A DNA stretch of 51,601 nucleotides from a bacterium (GCA_030149525.1 JASBRJ010000098.1:1-51601); one strand, 5' to 3'; positions 1-8,048 are shown, numbered from the stretch's first letter. Notes: generated by a model from the letters alone, not told the origin. A program made the numbers and translations.

Positions 1-362
1 TTTTCTTTGTGTTTTTGGTAGACTTGCCGCTCTTGAGCCGCCTTCATCAGGGCATTCCTTTGCTCCTTAATTCTAATGGCTAACTCTTGAAGTCGCAACT
101 CCTGATTTCGTATTTGATTCTTAATGTTTTTAATGTGGCCCGGATAGAAGCGTAATTCTTCTACATTGAGAGTCCCGGCGGCCTGTTTCTGGCGGAGCAC
201 CTGTTGCACTTCCACGAGTTTTTGCTCCAGTTGAGCCTTCACTCTTTTCTCGTGCTCAAGCTGATCCATCAGCTTGGCAAGCTTCTCCTTTTCCTCTTCC
301 TCTTTCTTCTCTTTGAACTCAAGAATCTTCTGCAGGCGGTATACGAACTTTTTCTGAGCCAA
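1..362 (-). CDS. fliJ: Flagellar export protein FliJ (partial, C-terminus beyond window)
   Basis: Seen: an open frame on the minus strand begins at TTG 362-360, with Shine-Dalgarno AGGAGG (368-373) five bases upstream, and runs off the window edge without a stop. The roughly 120 visible residues start AQKKFVYRLQKILEFKEKKE and are almost entirely charged coiled coil (Lys/Glu/Gln-rich heptads), with the short break normal for FliJ near residue 60. Known: FliJ is the soluble stalk of the flagellar type III export ATPase; it sits in the FliI hexamer and contacts FlhA. Position directly after fliI (16-base gap) is the usual one. A TTG start and truncation make it easy to miss. The identification rests on coiled-coil character plus context, since FliJ has little sequence conservation. 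Confidence 0.85.
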   Translation of the reverse strand, partial: MAQKKFVYRLQKILEFKEKKEEEEKEKLAKLMDQLEHEKRVKAQLEQKLVEVQQVLRQKQAAGTLNVEELRFYPGHIKNIKNQIRNQELRLQELAIRIKEQRNALMKAAQERQVYQKHKE

Positions 363-378
363 GGCTGCCTCCTAACCC

Positions 379-1734
379 CTACCGAAACTTCGATGCCACG
401 TCGGGGAAAATGCTTCGCAATCTCTCCAGCATCTGATCGAAAGTGTTGCGCTCAAAAATGCCTTGTTTGAGAAACTCTTGAACGTCGTCGATCTTGTCGA
501 TAGCGTAGTCGACTTTTGGGTTATTGCCGCGCTGGTAAGCCCCGATGTTAATCAGGTCTTCGTTCTGGCGATACATATCCAGAACTTCCCTCAACTTGTT
601 GGCCAGCGCCTTGTGTTCATCGTCGGTCACCTCGGTGAAAACACGGGAAACGGACTGCAGAACATCGACCGCCGGATAGATGTTACGGTGAGCGATCTTA
701 CGACTGAGAACGATGTGACCGTCCAAAATACCACGAACGGTGTCGGCGATCGGCTCACTCATATCGTCTCCGTCTACCAGTACGGTGTAGATGGCGGTGA
801 TGGTACCGTTGGGAGACGTGCCGGCTCGTTCCATCAACTTCGGCAAAAGCGCAAAACAACTAGGGGTATAACCTTTGGTGGCAGGAGGCTCACCTACCGC
901 CAGCCCCACCTCACGCTGAGCCATGGCAAAACGGGTGACCGAGTCCATCATCAGCATGACGTTGTGGCCGGTCTCACGGAAATACTCGGCCACGGCGGTT
1001 CCCGTGTAGGAGGCTTTCAAACGCACCAGAGCCGGTGTATCCGAGGTCGCCACCGTGACCACGGAACGCTTCATGCCCTCAGGTCCCAGGTCTCGCTCCA
1101 AAAAGTCTCTCAACTCACGACCCCGCTCACCGATGAGGGCCAGAACGTTGATATCGGCACTGGCAAATCGAGCTACCATGGAAAGGGTGGTGGACTTACC
1201 TACACCGGAACCGGCGAAGATACCAACACGTTGGCCTTTACCGAAGGTGATGGTCGAATCCAAGACTCGAATCCCCATCTCCATCCGTTCTTCAATACGC
1301 GGCCGCAAAAACGGGTTAGGGGGCGAGGCGTAGATCGGCACCTCGTCTTCACAGTCCAGAGGACCGAGCCCGTCGATAGGCTCCCCTAGGCCGTCCAGGA
1401 CGCGCCCTAAGAGGTTCCAGCCCACCTTTACCATCAACGGCTTGCCGGTAGCTCGCACTTCGCTACCGGGGCCGATGCCGCCCAACTCACCAAGAGGCAT
1501 GAGCTGCACGATGTTGCCTTTAAAACCGACCACCTCGGAACGAACCTTGGTTCCGTCCGGAGCCATGATGTAACACAACTCACCCATCATGACGGCAGGA
1601 CCTTCGGACTCGATAATAAGACCTACGATCTTATTCACGCGACCATGCTGCTTGATGGTGCTTATCTGAGGAAGCTTCTGAAAATATCGTGAGAGATCTG
1701 GGGCAAACTGTTCAACTTTGTCGACGGTATCCAT
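379..1734 (-). CDS. fliI: Flagellum-specific ATPase FliI
   Basis: Type III export ATPase related to F1-beta; it energises export of rod, hook and filament subunits at the membrane base. The 451 residues are standard family length. The Walker A motif GSGVGKST lies at residues 175-182, the Walker B segment MLMMDSVTRFAMAQRE near 260, and the family signature PPATKGYTPSCFALLPKL follows. The N-terminal beta-barrel domain covers about residues 25-95. ATG at 1734 lies 3 bases after the fliH stop, so the two are probably translationally coupled; FliH is its regulator. fliJ follows downstream. Nothing is truncated. Non-flagellar type III secretion ATPases (SctN) are similar, but the fliG/fliH/fliJ context decides for FliI. 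Confidence 0.98.
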   Translation of the reverse strand: MDTVDKVEQFAPDLSRYFQKLPQISTIKQHGRVNKIVGLIIESEGPAVMMGELCYIMAPDGTKVRSEVVGFKGNIVQLMPLGELGGIGPGSEVRATGKPLMVKVGWNLLGRVLDGLGEPIDGLGPLDCEDEVPIYASPPNPFLRPRIEERMEMGIRVLDSTITFGKGQRVGIFAGSGVGKSTTLSMVARFASADINVLALIGERGRELRDFLERDLGPEGMKRSVVTVATSDTPALVRLKASYTGTAVAEYFRETGHNVMLMMDSVTRFAMAQREVGLAVGEPPATKGYTPSCFALLPKLMERAGTSPNGTITAIYTVLVDGDDMSEPIADTVRGILDGHIVLSRKIAHRNIYPAVDVLQSVSRVFTEVTDDEHKALANKLREVLDMYRQNEDLINIGAYQRGNNPKVDYAIDKIDDVQEFLKQGIFERNTFDQMLERLRSIFPDVASKFR

Positions 1735-1737
1735 GAC

Positions 1738-3090
1738 CTACCCCTCCCCCTGCTGCTCTTGCATCATCTGCTGCTGAAGCTGCTCAAGGTAGGCTTGCTG
1801 TTGATGGTAAGCCTCCAGATATTGCTGCTGCTCTTCCGGGGTGAGTGTGGCTAGTAACTCTTCTGTGGGATCGGGGAGCAACTCCAACTCTTGCTGCTCC
1901 TGATAGTGCTCGTGATCGTCGTAGTCATCCTCATCGTCGTGATCGCCGTGCTCTTGGTGACCACCATGGCCGTGACCGCCGTGCCCGCCGTGACCATGAC
2001 CTGCCGATTCGGGCTGCTCTTGCTGCGCCTCCAGCCGAGCCGCGAATTCCGGGTCTCCCGGGACCTCGATGGGAGTGGACTTGAGTTGATCGTCTTGTTC
2101 GTATTGGCGAATCTTGGCCATCTCTTCAAGCCCTATCCGGATCGCCTCAAACTGGGTTTCGATTCGAGCATCGACATTGCCCAGGTTGGTCTCGATGACG
2201 CAACTTCCCACTTCCACGGCACCATCGGACTGAACCGTGAACTTCTTTAAGCCCTCAATCATAGCCTCGAACTCCGACTGGTGTGCCTTCACGGTTTCGT
2301 AGTCTTGAGAATTCACACGAATCAAAATTTCGTCGCGCTCCTGAAGAGTCAATAGACTCTGCCGAACGATGCCGAGAATCATCTCCCGGTTGGTTTTGAT
2401 CTCTTCACCCACCACACGCTTGGCCACTTCCCAAGCCAGGCGGACAATCTCAGGCTCCATGTCGACCATGACCTGACGCCGGAGTTGGGCCAACTGGACA
2501 AACTGAACCTTGACCGCGTGAAGCATCTCTTGAAGCTCCACCTGACCGGCCTGTCGACCCTCTTGAAGACCCTGCTGAAGACCTTCTTGATAGCCTTGCT
2601 GACCCGCTTGCTGACGGGCTTCCTCGGCAGCCTGACTGGCTTGCGCCATGGCCTCCTGAACCATCTGCTGCGCCTGCATCTGAGCTTGCTGCAACATCTG
2701 CTCGGCCTCGGCCTGGGCCTTCTCGATAATCTCTTTATCTATCTGAGGCGGGGGAGGCGGCGGGGGCGCTTGCGGCTGCTCAGCCATGGTCTGGCCCATA
2801 TCTTGACCGGGCGGAGACCCTTGAGGTTCCGGCTGAGGTGGCGGCGGAGGCGGCTCGGGCTTCTTCCCGATAACGACCGTCTCTTTATAAGCCGGTAAAT
2901 TATGGCTCTTTCGAGGAGCCTGTCTCCCCCCTCCGAGAACACGGCCGGAACCGCTGTCGGGAGAGACGGGTGAGGGAAGATCGGAGAACTCGCTCTCGGA
3001 TTCCTCATCAGGCCCTTCGTCTTCTGAAGGGTCTTCTAACTCAACATGATCGGAAGCCGATTCATCCTCTTCAGGGTGAGCAACCGGCAT
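1738..3090 (-). CDS. fliH: FliH, with long Pro-rich N-terminal and His-rich C-terminal extensions
   Basis: FliH is the peripheral stator that binds FliI and tethers it to the C-ring. The core lies at about residues 120-330: an Ala/Gln/Glu coiled coil (EKAQAEAEQMLQQAQMQAQQ) followed by the conserved domain with LAWEVAKRVVGEEIK and the GSCVIETNLGNVDARIETQF-type signature. At 450 residues it is nearly twice the usual 230-260. The extra length is an acidic/proline-rich N-terminus (residues 1-115, with a PPPPPPQP run) and a C-terminal tail: a His/Gly/Asp tract (about 365-395) then a Gln/Glu-rich end. ATG 3090 has AGGG five bases upstream, but the frame stays open to a CTG at 3174 placed 8 bases after AAGG, adding 28 basic residues (ALYKGNKKDKQ...). 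The true start is uncertain. Confidence 0.92.
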   Translation of the reverse strand: MPVAHPEEDESASDHVELEDPSEDEGPDEESESEFSDLPSPVSPDSGSGRVLGGGRQAPRKSHNLPAYKETVVIGKKPEPPPPPPQPEPQGSPPGQDMGQTMAEQPQAPPPPPPPQIDKEIIEKAQAEAEQMLQQAQMQAQQMVQEAMAQASQAAEEARQQAGQQGYQEGLQQGLQEGRQAGQVELQEMLHAVKVQFVQLAQLRRQVMVDMEPEIVRLAWEVAKRVVGEEIKTNREMILGIVRQSLLTLQERDEILIRVNSQDYETVKAHQSEFEAMIEGLKKFTVQSDGAVEVGSCVIETNLGNVDARIETQFEAIRIGLEEMAKIRQYEQDDQLKSTPIEVPGDPEFAARLEAQQEQPESAGHGHGGHGGHGHGGHQEHGDHDDEDDYDDHEHYQEQQELELLPDPTEELLATLTPEEQQQYLEAYHQQQAYLEQLQQQMMQEQQGEG

Positions 3091-3184
3091 GTTGGCCCTG
3101 GAACGGAAGAGGGCCGACTTTCTCTGGGCGGGAGAGCCTTGCTTGTCTTTCTTATTTCCTTTGTAAAGGGCCAGAATAATCGCC

Positions 3185-4165
3185 TTACTTAAATCTTATC
3201 TTGCCTAAGCTCACCAGACCTCGCAGAATATTGCGGATCTGCTGTTGCGCGGCGCGTATATCTTCCCAGGAAACCTGAGCAACCGACTCGACATCGCTGC
3301 GGATAATGGCAGCTTTGTCGGGGCCGTAAACCCGATAGACGCGCTCGGCCAACTCTTTATTGGCCCCCTTGAGCGCCAAAACCAGATCCTTATCATCCAC
3401 AAGACGTAGGACCTGAGACAACGAAGCCTGATCAATAGAATTGAGATCTTCAAAATCACACAGTTTGGTTTTGATATCGCTAGCCAGATGAGGGCTTGTC
3501 TGGGTGAGACCGAAGATGACCGATTCTTCTGTCCCTCGGTCGGCCTTATTGAGAATCTTAAAGAGGCGGTCTTTACCGTCGAAGTTGGAGTCGAAACCTT
3601 CGTCGATGGCTTTCTGGAGCTTGTTCTGGAAAACTTTCTCAAGCTCCCGGAGGACCTCTTTGGGGACCTCTCCCAGACCGGCCAATCGATGAGCCACTTC
3701 TGTTTGAACCGAGGGAGTCAGATTATCGAGAATAGAAGACGCCTGCTCAGTATCGAGATGAGAGAGAACCACAGCGATGGTTTGAGGATGCTCTCTGGAA
3801 ATCAGTTGTGAGGACGTGGTCGTTTCCACTTGACTCAGAAACCCGAAAGGACGATTGAGCGACCCCGCCGGCCCCATCGGCATAGTGACGTTTCGGGTGG
3901 GTCCGCCGCTTGTGGCAAGGCGAGTGGGACCGCCACCCATTAACGGGTTCCCGTTACCGCCGCCTTGCTCGGAGGAGTTGAGAAATTCATTGATAACAGA
4001 AGCTCTGACCTCAGGGGCAATACTTGGCAACTGTGTGATTTCCAGAGTGATTGCCTGAACTTCCTCCGGGCCCAGCTCGCTAAAGAGCTGCGCAGACATC
4101 TCCGGAGGGAGACTCATAAAGAGAACGGCTGCTTTCTGTTTGGGGCTGAGTTGTTGGGTTGAGAT
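3185..4165 (-). CDS. fliG: Flagellar motor switch protein FliG
   Basis: C-ring rotor protein that joins FliF, carries the torque-generating C domain and switches rotation direction. Seen: FliG_N, the middle-domain EHPQTIA motif (SREHPQTIAVVLSHLD), and the C-terminal domain ending VSLGKIRFK. The first ATG (4117) lies inside the conserved first helix. In frame upstream the sequence reads SPKQKAAVLF before MSLPPEMSAQLF, matching the family and the second repeat of the neighbouring paralogue (QKAAVFMMWLPPELSA). An AGGAGG site (4174-4179) points to ATC at 4165-4163, and no ATG, GTG or TTG exists between the upstream in-frame TAG and 4117. I therefore place the start at ATC 4165, about 326 residues, near the normal 335. 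If only standard starts are allowed, the CDS is 3185-4117. Confidence 0.95.
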   Translation of the reverse strand: MSTQQLSPKQKAAVLFMSLPPEMSAQLFSELGPEEVQAITLEITQLPSIAPEVRASVINEFLNSSEQGGGNGNPLMGGGPTRLATSGGPTRNVTMPMGPAGSLNRPFGFLSQVETTTSSQLISREHPQTIAVVLSHLDTEQASSILDNLTPSVQTEVAHRLAGLGEVPKEVLRELEKVFQNKLQKAIDEGFDSNFDGKDRLFKILNKADRGTEESVIFGLTQTSPHLASDIKTKLCDFEDLNSIDQASLSQVLRLVDDKDLVLALKGANKELAERVYRVYGPDKAAIIRSDVESVAQVSWEDIRAAQQQIRNILRGLVSLGKIRFK

Positions 4166-4224
4166 TGTTCTGTCCTCCTGATATGCCTACATCACTTAAA
4201 TTCTGGCCACGGCAACTGTCCCCT

Positions 4225-5322
4225 TCAGGAAGCCAACCAATGCTTTCGAATCTGGGTTACAACGACAGTCGGTTTTCTTCGAATCATATTCCCCATAGCT
4301 TTGCCGAGGATATGAATGGGCTGGGGTTTCTCGCGCAACTCCGGCTTCGTCGCCAACATCAACTCCTGGAGCACTAACTTGCGAGTATCGGAATCAACGC
4401 CCTCCATTTTTTCCATCGTTTCTAACAACGGCCCCACCTCGGTCTCCGGGTCCATCTCGCTTAGAAGCCGATAGGCCAGGGGAAGAGAGAGAGACTGAAA
4501 GAAAACCGCGCACTTCTCTAAAGGCGTCAATTCCGCTACAGGAGCATCCTCCATCAACGGGCGTGGAATCACCACTGTGGAAGAACTCAGCCATTTGGAC
4601 TCCAACCGCTTGGCCACGCCGTCCGGGTCGCTTCGCACATAGGCCTCTACCACCACGGGCAAGCCCACGTCTCCCACAGAGAGACCGGGGATCCCCATAC
4701 TCACACCGTCCATAAATTCTGCCAGCACTTCCTCTCGAGCCTTCGGCACTACGAAGGGCAACTCGACCAGAATACCGGTCACCGTGTGAACAAGATTCGG
4801 TGGAAAGCGCTGTAAAACCATAGCCGACAACTCGGGCGGCAGCCACATCATAAAAACGGCGGCCTTCTGTGCAGGCTCTAGATCTTCGAAGGAGAGTTCG
4901 ACAATCTGATCGTCGGAAAGCTCCACGAATCCCGGCTCCAGATCGTAGTCGAACCAAAGTCGCCGCACTCGGTCGACGATGGAGAACGGATTGTTCCGAA
5001 CGAGCGCTCGTGCAACATCAAGAAAGTCCTCTCGATCCACGTAGCTCGGCAGGTGCTCAACCTCAAAATCTTCCAAAAACTCGGCAAAAACATCGCGAGT
5101 CAGCTCAGGGTCCACGTCTTGAAAACGGTTGACCTCACGACTGATCACCTCAGACTCTTCCCGGGTGAACTCATCGAAAACGAGTGACGCGTGTTCGCGC
5201 CCGAGACCTATAAGAAACACGGCGGCTCGCTGCAGAGAACCTATGTCGGCAGGCTGGGGTTGACTGGTGAACTGATTGAGGGCACCACCCACTCGCCAGC
5301 GTAAGATCTTGATAAAACCCAT
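4225..5322 (-). CDS. Triple-repeat FliG_N/FliF_C-like rotor protein (FliG paralogue, novel architecture)
   Basis: A 365-residue protein encoded between fliF and fliG. It contains three tandem units at about residues 29-124, 149-245 and 265-363. Each opens like FliG_N (LQRAAVFLIGL; AQKAAVFMMWLPPELSA; LEKCAVFFQSLSLP), continues through a helical domain ending near EFLEDF, AEFMDG or QELMLA, and closes with V/I-R-x-x-P-x-x-[VI]-x-x-x-[LIV]-x-x-x-W (W123, W244, W362). That closing segment matches the C-terminal tail of the FliF encoded next door (VKERPTKVAEMLKSTWL). No EHPQTIA motif and no torque-generating C domain are present, so it cannot replace FliG. Known: FliF_C and FliG_N co-fold as a split domain at the MS-C ring interface. 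Inferred: three self-complemented copies of that domain, perhaps a rotor scaffold, adaptor or spacer. Start ATG 5322 has AAAGG upstream. Confidence 0.85.
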   Translation of the reverse strand: MGFIKILRWRVGGALNQFTSQPQPADIGSLQRAAVFLIGLGREHASLVFDEFTREESEVISREVNRFQDVDPELTRDVFAEFLEDFEVEHLPSYVDREDFLDVARALVRNNPFSIVDRVRRLWFDYDLEPGFVELSDDQIVELSFEDLEPAQKAAVFMMWLPPELSAMVLQRFPPNLVHTVTGILVELPFVVPKAREEVLAEFMDGVSMGIPGLSVGDVGLPVVVEAYVRSDPDGVAKRLESKWLSSSTVVIPRPLMEDAPVAELTPLEKCAVFFQSLSLPLAYRLLSEMDPETEVGPLLETMEKMEGVDSDTRKLVLQELMLATKPELREKPQPIHILGKAMGNMIRRKPTVVVTQIRKHWLAS

Positions 5323-5376
5323 ACTATACCTTTCTGCAACGCCTTTCCATGTCCCTTAAGCCCCTGAAAATCGGCA

Positions 5377-5402
5377 CAAAAAAGGAGGGACATTGTCCCT
5401 CC
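5377..5402 (-). terminator. Intrinsic terminator between fliF and the FliG paralogue
   Basis: On the minus strand GGAGGGAC-AAT-GTCCCTCC (5384-5402) forms an 8-bp GC-rich stem with a 3-base loop, followed directly by six T (5383-5378). This is a textbook Rho-independent terminator just after the fliF stop (5424). A second, wider inverted repeat, CTGAAAATCGG (5364-5374) with CCGATTTTCAG (5401-5411), overlaps the inner stem, so two structures compete. It may attenuate readthrough from fliF into the rotor and export genes. Confidence 0.8.
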
Positions 5403-5423
5403 GATTTTCAGCCAGCCTTTTCT

Positions 5424-7097
5424 TTACTGCTGGGAGAGCCAGGTGCTCTTGAGCATTTCTGCCACTTTCGTGGGACGCTCTTTCACCAGTTTCTCCAGTT
5501 GGTCGGTCGTATTGACCTGAGTCGCACCGGCGCTGTTTGCGGGAGCGGTGGTCTTACCGGACTTCTCGGTAAAGTGGTCGGTGATGGTGGTTGTGGTCGC
5601 GGCCAGGTTAGAGGAACCGGAGGTGATGATGGTTCCCTGGTCGGCTTGAACTTTGTGTTGCTTGAAGAGGAACATACCCACCAGTCCGAGGAGGAACAGG
5701 GCGCCTGCGCCTACTGCGAATCCGAGGTACTGGGCAGCATTGCCTTGAGCCATAGCAGGGGACGCTTCCTCGCCCCAGCCACCGGGTGCTGCGCTGGCGG
5801 CGTTGGAGAATCCCATTCCGCGGTCGAAAGGCACGTTCAGAACTTCAATGTTGTCGCCACGAGTCTCGTCGAGACCGATGGAGTTTCTCACGAAACCTGC
5901 GATAGCAGCTTTCTCTTCGTCGGAGACATTATCGGCCAGAACTGATGCGGTGAGGCGCTTGATACGGAATCCGGTGTCCACGCGCTTCTCAATTCTTTTC
6001 TTGACGTCGTAGTTGGTAGCTTCTTTCTCGTTAACGTAGTCGGAACCGTCTTTGGGCTTGGCGCCGCCGCTCATCAGTTCGCCTTCAGACTCGCCGCCTT
6101 TGTCGCCACGGTTCAGCTTCTCACGGGTCACCTGTCGTCCGGTTACCACGACACCGTCGTCGCCGGCACCACCGGGGGTATAGTTTTCGGTTTCGATTTT
6201 GGAGAAGTCCATCTCCAGGTTGACGCTGACTTCGGTTCGGCCGGGAAGAGCTTTGTCCAGAGCTTCCTGGGCTTTCTTTTGAAGTCTCATTTCTTCAGCG
6301 GCTTGCACTTCCAGTTGAGTGCCGGAGGCCACCAGGCCGCCGTCGTCGCCGCGGGGGATCATAGCGGAGAGATCGTTACCTTTGGAGTCGATGATCGTGA
6401 CGTTTTCAGGAGTTAGCTCGGGCACCGAAGCAGCAACCATATTGAGCATTGCCGCGATTTGGCCTCGATTGAACTGCACGCCCTGACTCAGTCGCAGAAA
6501 GATTCGTGCGGTCGTTTGCTTGGTGTCGTCTTGAAAGTAGGTTTTGTCGGGGACAGCTAGCTTAACCTTGGCATCGTTGATGCCTTCCATCGCTCGCAGG
6601 GCCAGAGTGATGTCGCCTTCCAGCAGACGCTGGCGGGTGGCTTTTTGCTCGGCCGCCGTTTTGCCCAGACCACCTTGAACCTGGTCGTGAGTGAGAACGG
6701 GCTCGCGGGGCAGAGAGCGACTGGCAAGCATCGCCTGTGCTGCGACTCGCTTCTTCGGGTGAAGCATGATTCCGTCCACCACATCAATTTTGTGATCGAT
6801 GCGCATTTCCGTCAGTGCGGTGGAAATTTCGCGAACATCGTTATCGGAAAGCTTGGCAGGATAAAGCTTCACGTAAGCGTTGTTGGCGGAGTGCAGATAA
6901 CCGACTCCAACGCCAACAACGACGAGAGTCAGCAGAACGCTGATTCCAATCTTTGCTCCCTTACCGAGATTATTCCAAATTTCCGTAACCTTGCCCAGCG
7001 GTCCCCCACCGCCTCCTGGGCCTTTTCCGAGGTTCGAATTGCGGGAAATGCCTGAGCGACTTCCCCTATTCATTCCTGTCTGAATCCCGGTTGCCAT
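5424..7097 (-). CDS. fliF: Flagellar MS-ring protein FliF
   Basis: FliF forms the MS ring in the cytoplasmic membrane, the base of the flagellum. The 557 residues fit the family. A Gly-rich cytoplasmic N-terminus (about 23-33) precedes the first membrane helix (about 50-68, ISVLLTLVVVGVGVGYL). The ring-building and periplasmic domains follow, including ALTEMRIDHKID and the signature SRSLPREPVLTHDQVQGGLG. The second membrane helix is at about 456-478. The cytoplasmic C-terminal tail (537-557) holds the FliG-binding segment KERPTKVAEMLKSTWLSQQ. ATG 7097 has a strong AGGAGGAG site. The gene belongs to flgB-flgC-fliE-fliF and is followed by a terminator-like hairpin. The C-terminal segment reappears three times in the protein encoded next. 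Confidence 0.97.
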   Translation of the reverse strand: MATGIQTGMNRGSRSGISRNSNLGKGPGGGGGPLGKVTEIWNNLGKGAKIGISVLLTLVVVGVGVGYLHSANNAYVKLYPAKLSDNDVREISTALTEMRIDHKIDVVDGIMLHPKKRVAAQAMLASRSLPREPVLTHDQVQGGLGKTAAEQKATRQRLLEGDITLALRAMEGINDAKVKLAVPDKTYFQDDTKQTTARIFLRLSQGVQFNRGQIAAMLNMVAASVPELTPENVTIIDSKGNDLSAMIPRGDDGGLVASGTQLEVQAAEEMRLQKKAQEALDKALPGRTEVSVNLEMDFSKIETENYTPGGAGDDGVVVTGRQVTREKLNRGDKGGESEGELMSGGAKPKDGSDYVNEKEATNYDVKKRIEKRVDTGFRIKRLTASVLADNVSDEEKAAIAGFVRNSIGLDETRGDNIEVLNVPFDRGMGFSNAASAAPGGWGEEASPAMAQGNAAQYLGFAVGAGALFLLGLVGMFLFKQHKVQADQGTIITSGSSNLAATTTTITDHFTEKSGKTTAPANSAGATQVNTTDQLEKLVKERPTKVAEMLKSTWLSQQ

Positions 7098-7164
7098 ATG
7101 GTGCTCTCCTCCTGTTTAAGCCTGTCGTGTCTTCTGCGGTTGCTGTGTTTCTGTGGCCGCTCTA

Positions 7165-7515
7165 TTAGATCTGCATCTGGAAAAGCTGAGTCGTTGCCTG
7201 AGCCAGCTTGGACGTGATGTTAGTCGTGAGCTTCATCATAATTTCCGATTTAGCTCCGGCGATGGTCATTTCGTGCAGATTGTCGAGCCGGCCGGTCATC
7301 AAGGCTCCGGTCATCTCCTTCGCAGCGTTCATCGAGCTGTTCACTTGATTCATGCTGGACGAAAGGAAGGCACCAAAGCTTTCGCCTTGCTCCTCAGTCA
7401 CATTGGAGGGAGAGAGGGGACTTGAGATGGACCCGATACCGGGAAGGGAAGGAAGGGCAGAGCTGTCTCCGGTTTTTCCTAGACCTGAAATTCCTCTAAA
7501 TGGTGATCCTTGCAT
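7165..7515 (-). CDS. fliE: Flagellar hook-basal body protein FliE
   Basis: FliE is the small junction protein linking the MS ring to the proximal rod and the first exported subunit. Residues 65-116 show the family pattern: FGAFLSSSMNQVNSSMNAAK, a Gly at the usual turn, NLHEMTIAGAKSEIMMKL, and the terminal LAQATTQLFQMQI. The N-terminal 45 residues are Gly/Ser/Pro-rich and unstructured, as expected of a type III export substrate. The length of 116 aa is normal. ATG 7515 has AAGGAG nine bases upstream. It lies 13 bases after flgC, in the conserved flgB-flgC-fliE-fliF order. Confidence 0.95.
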   Translation of the reverse strand: MQGSPFRGISGLGKTGDSSALPSLPGIGSISSPLSPSNVTEEQGESFGAFLSSSMNQVNSSMNAAKEMTGALMTGRLDNLHEMTIAGAKSEIMMKLTTNITSKLAQATTQLFQMQI

Positions 7516-7528
7516 TAAACTCTACTCC

Positions 7529-8020
7529 TTAGCCTTTTCCGATTTGAAGCGCTTTCATTGCCATCGACTTGGCCGCTTCCACAGTTGTCGCATTCGCTTC
7601 GTAAGCGCGCGTTGCTTGCATCATCAAAGTCATCTCTTGGATGATGTTGACATTCGGCTTGGCCACATAGCCAGCCTTGGGACCCTCTTTAACCGCGTCG
7701 GGGTGGGAGGGGTCGTAAATCCAGTTAAAGTCGCTTCCGTCTTCGGCTATGCCGTCGACTTTCGCACCGCGACCGGAGTATCCGACACCGGTCTCATCGA
7801 AGATGTTGGTAAACTCGTTACCCAGGGAAGCCTGCTCGTAGGCCGACTCGAAGGCGGAGGCATCTTGACTGGACACCTGCACAACCTGGCGACGATAGGG
7901 GGTGCCGTCGGCAGTCTTGGTGGTGTGAGCGTTCGCGATGTTGTTGGACACGACGTCCATTCGCTTTTGCTCTACCTTCATTCCGCTGGCTGCGATATCA
8001 AATGTCTTGAAAAACTTCAT
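7529..8020 (-). CDS. flgC: Flagellar proximal rod protein FlgC
   Basis: Axial rod component exported by the flagellar type III system. The N-terminus FDIAASGMKVEQKRMDVVSN followed by NIANAHTTK is the rod/hook family signature that forms the D0 coiled coil. The C-terminal half has the matching helix EMTLMMQATRAYEANATTVE. The middle segment (about residues 50-110), with GYSGRGAKVDGIAEDGSDF, is the usual FlgC insert; total length is 163 residues against a typical 135-150. ATG 8020 follows flgB by 28 bases. Confidence 0.96.
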   Translation of the reverse strand: MKFFKTFDIAASGMKVEQKRMDVVSNNIANAHTTKTADGTPYRRQVVQVSSQDASAFESAYEQASLGNEFTNIFDETGVGYSGRGAKVDGIAEDGSDFNWIYDPSHPDAVKEGPKAGYVAKPNVNIIQEMTLMMQATRAYEANATTVEAAKSMAMKALQIGKG

Positions 8021-8048
8021 CTCTTAACTCCGTGCTCTACCTTCTCGC

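Noticed and set aside
463-1389. Long plus-strand open frame opposite fliI
   Set aside because: It is the antisense shadow of a strongly conserved fliI sequence and shows no family features or ribosome site.
1891-2898. Plus-strand hydrophobic Leu/Val-rich frames opposite fliH
   Set aside because: They are antisense of the Asp/His/Gln-rich fliH coding region; hydrophobicity is a codon-complement artefact.
4117-4224. Programmed frameshift joining the FliG paralogue to fliG
   Set aside because: The paralogue ends with a complete repeat and a stop at 4225, and fliG has its own AGGAGG site; no slippery sequence is present.
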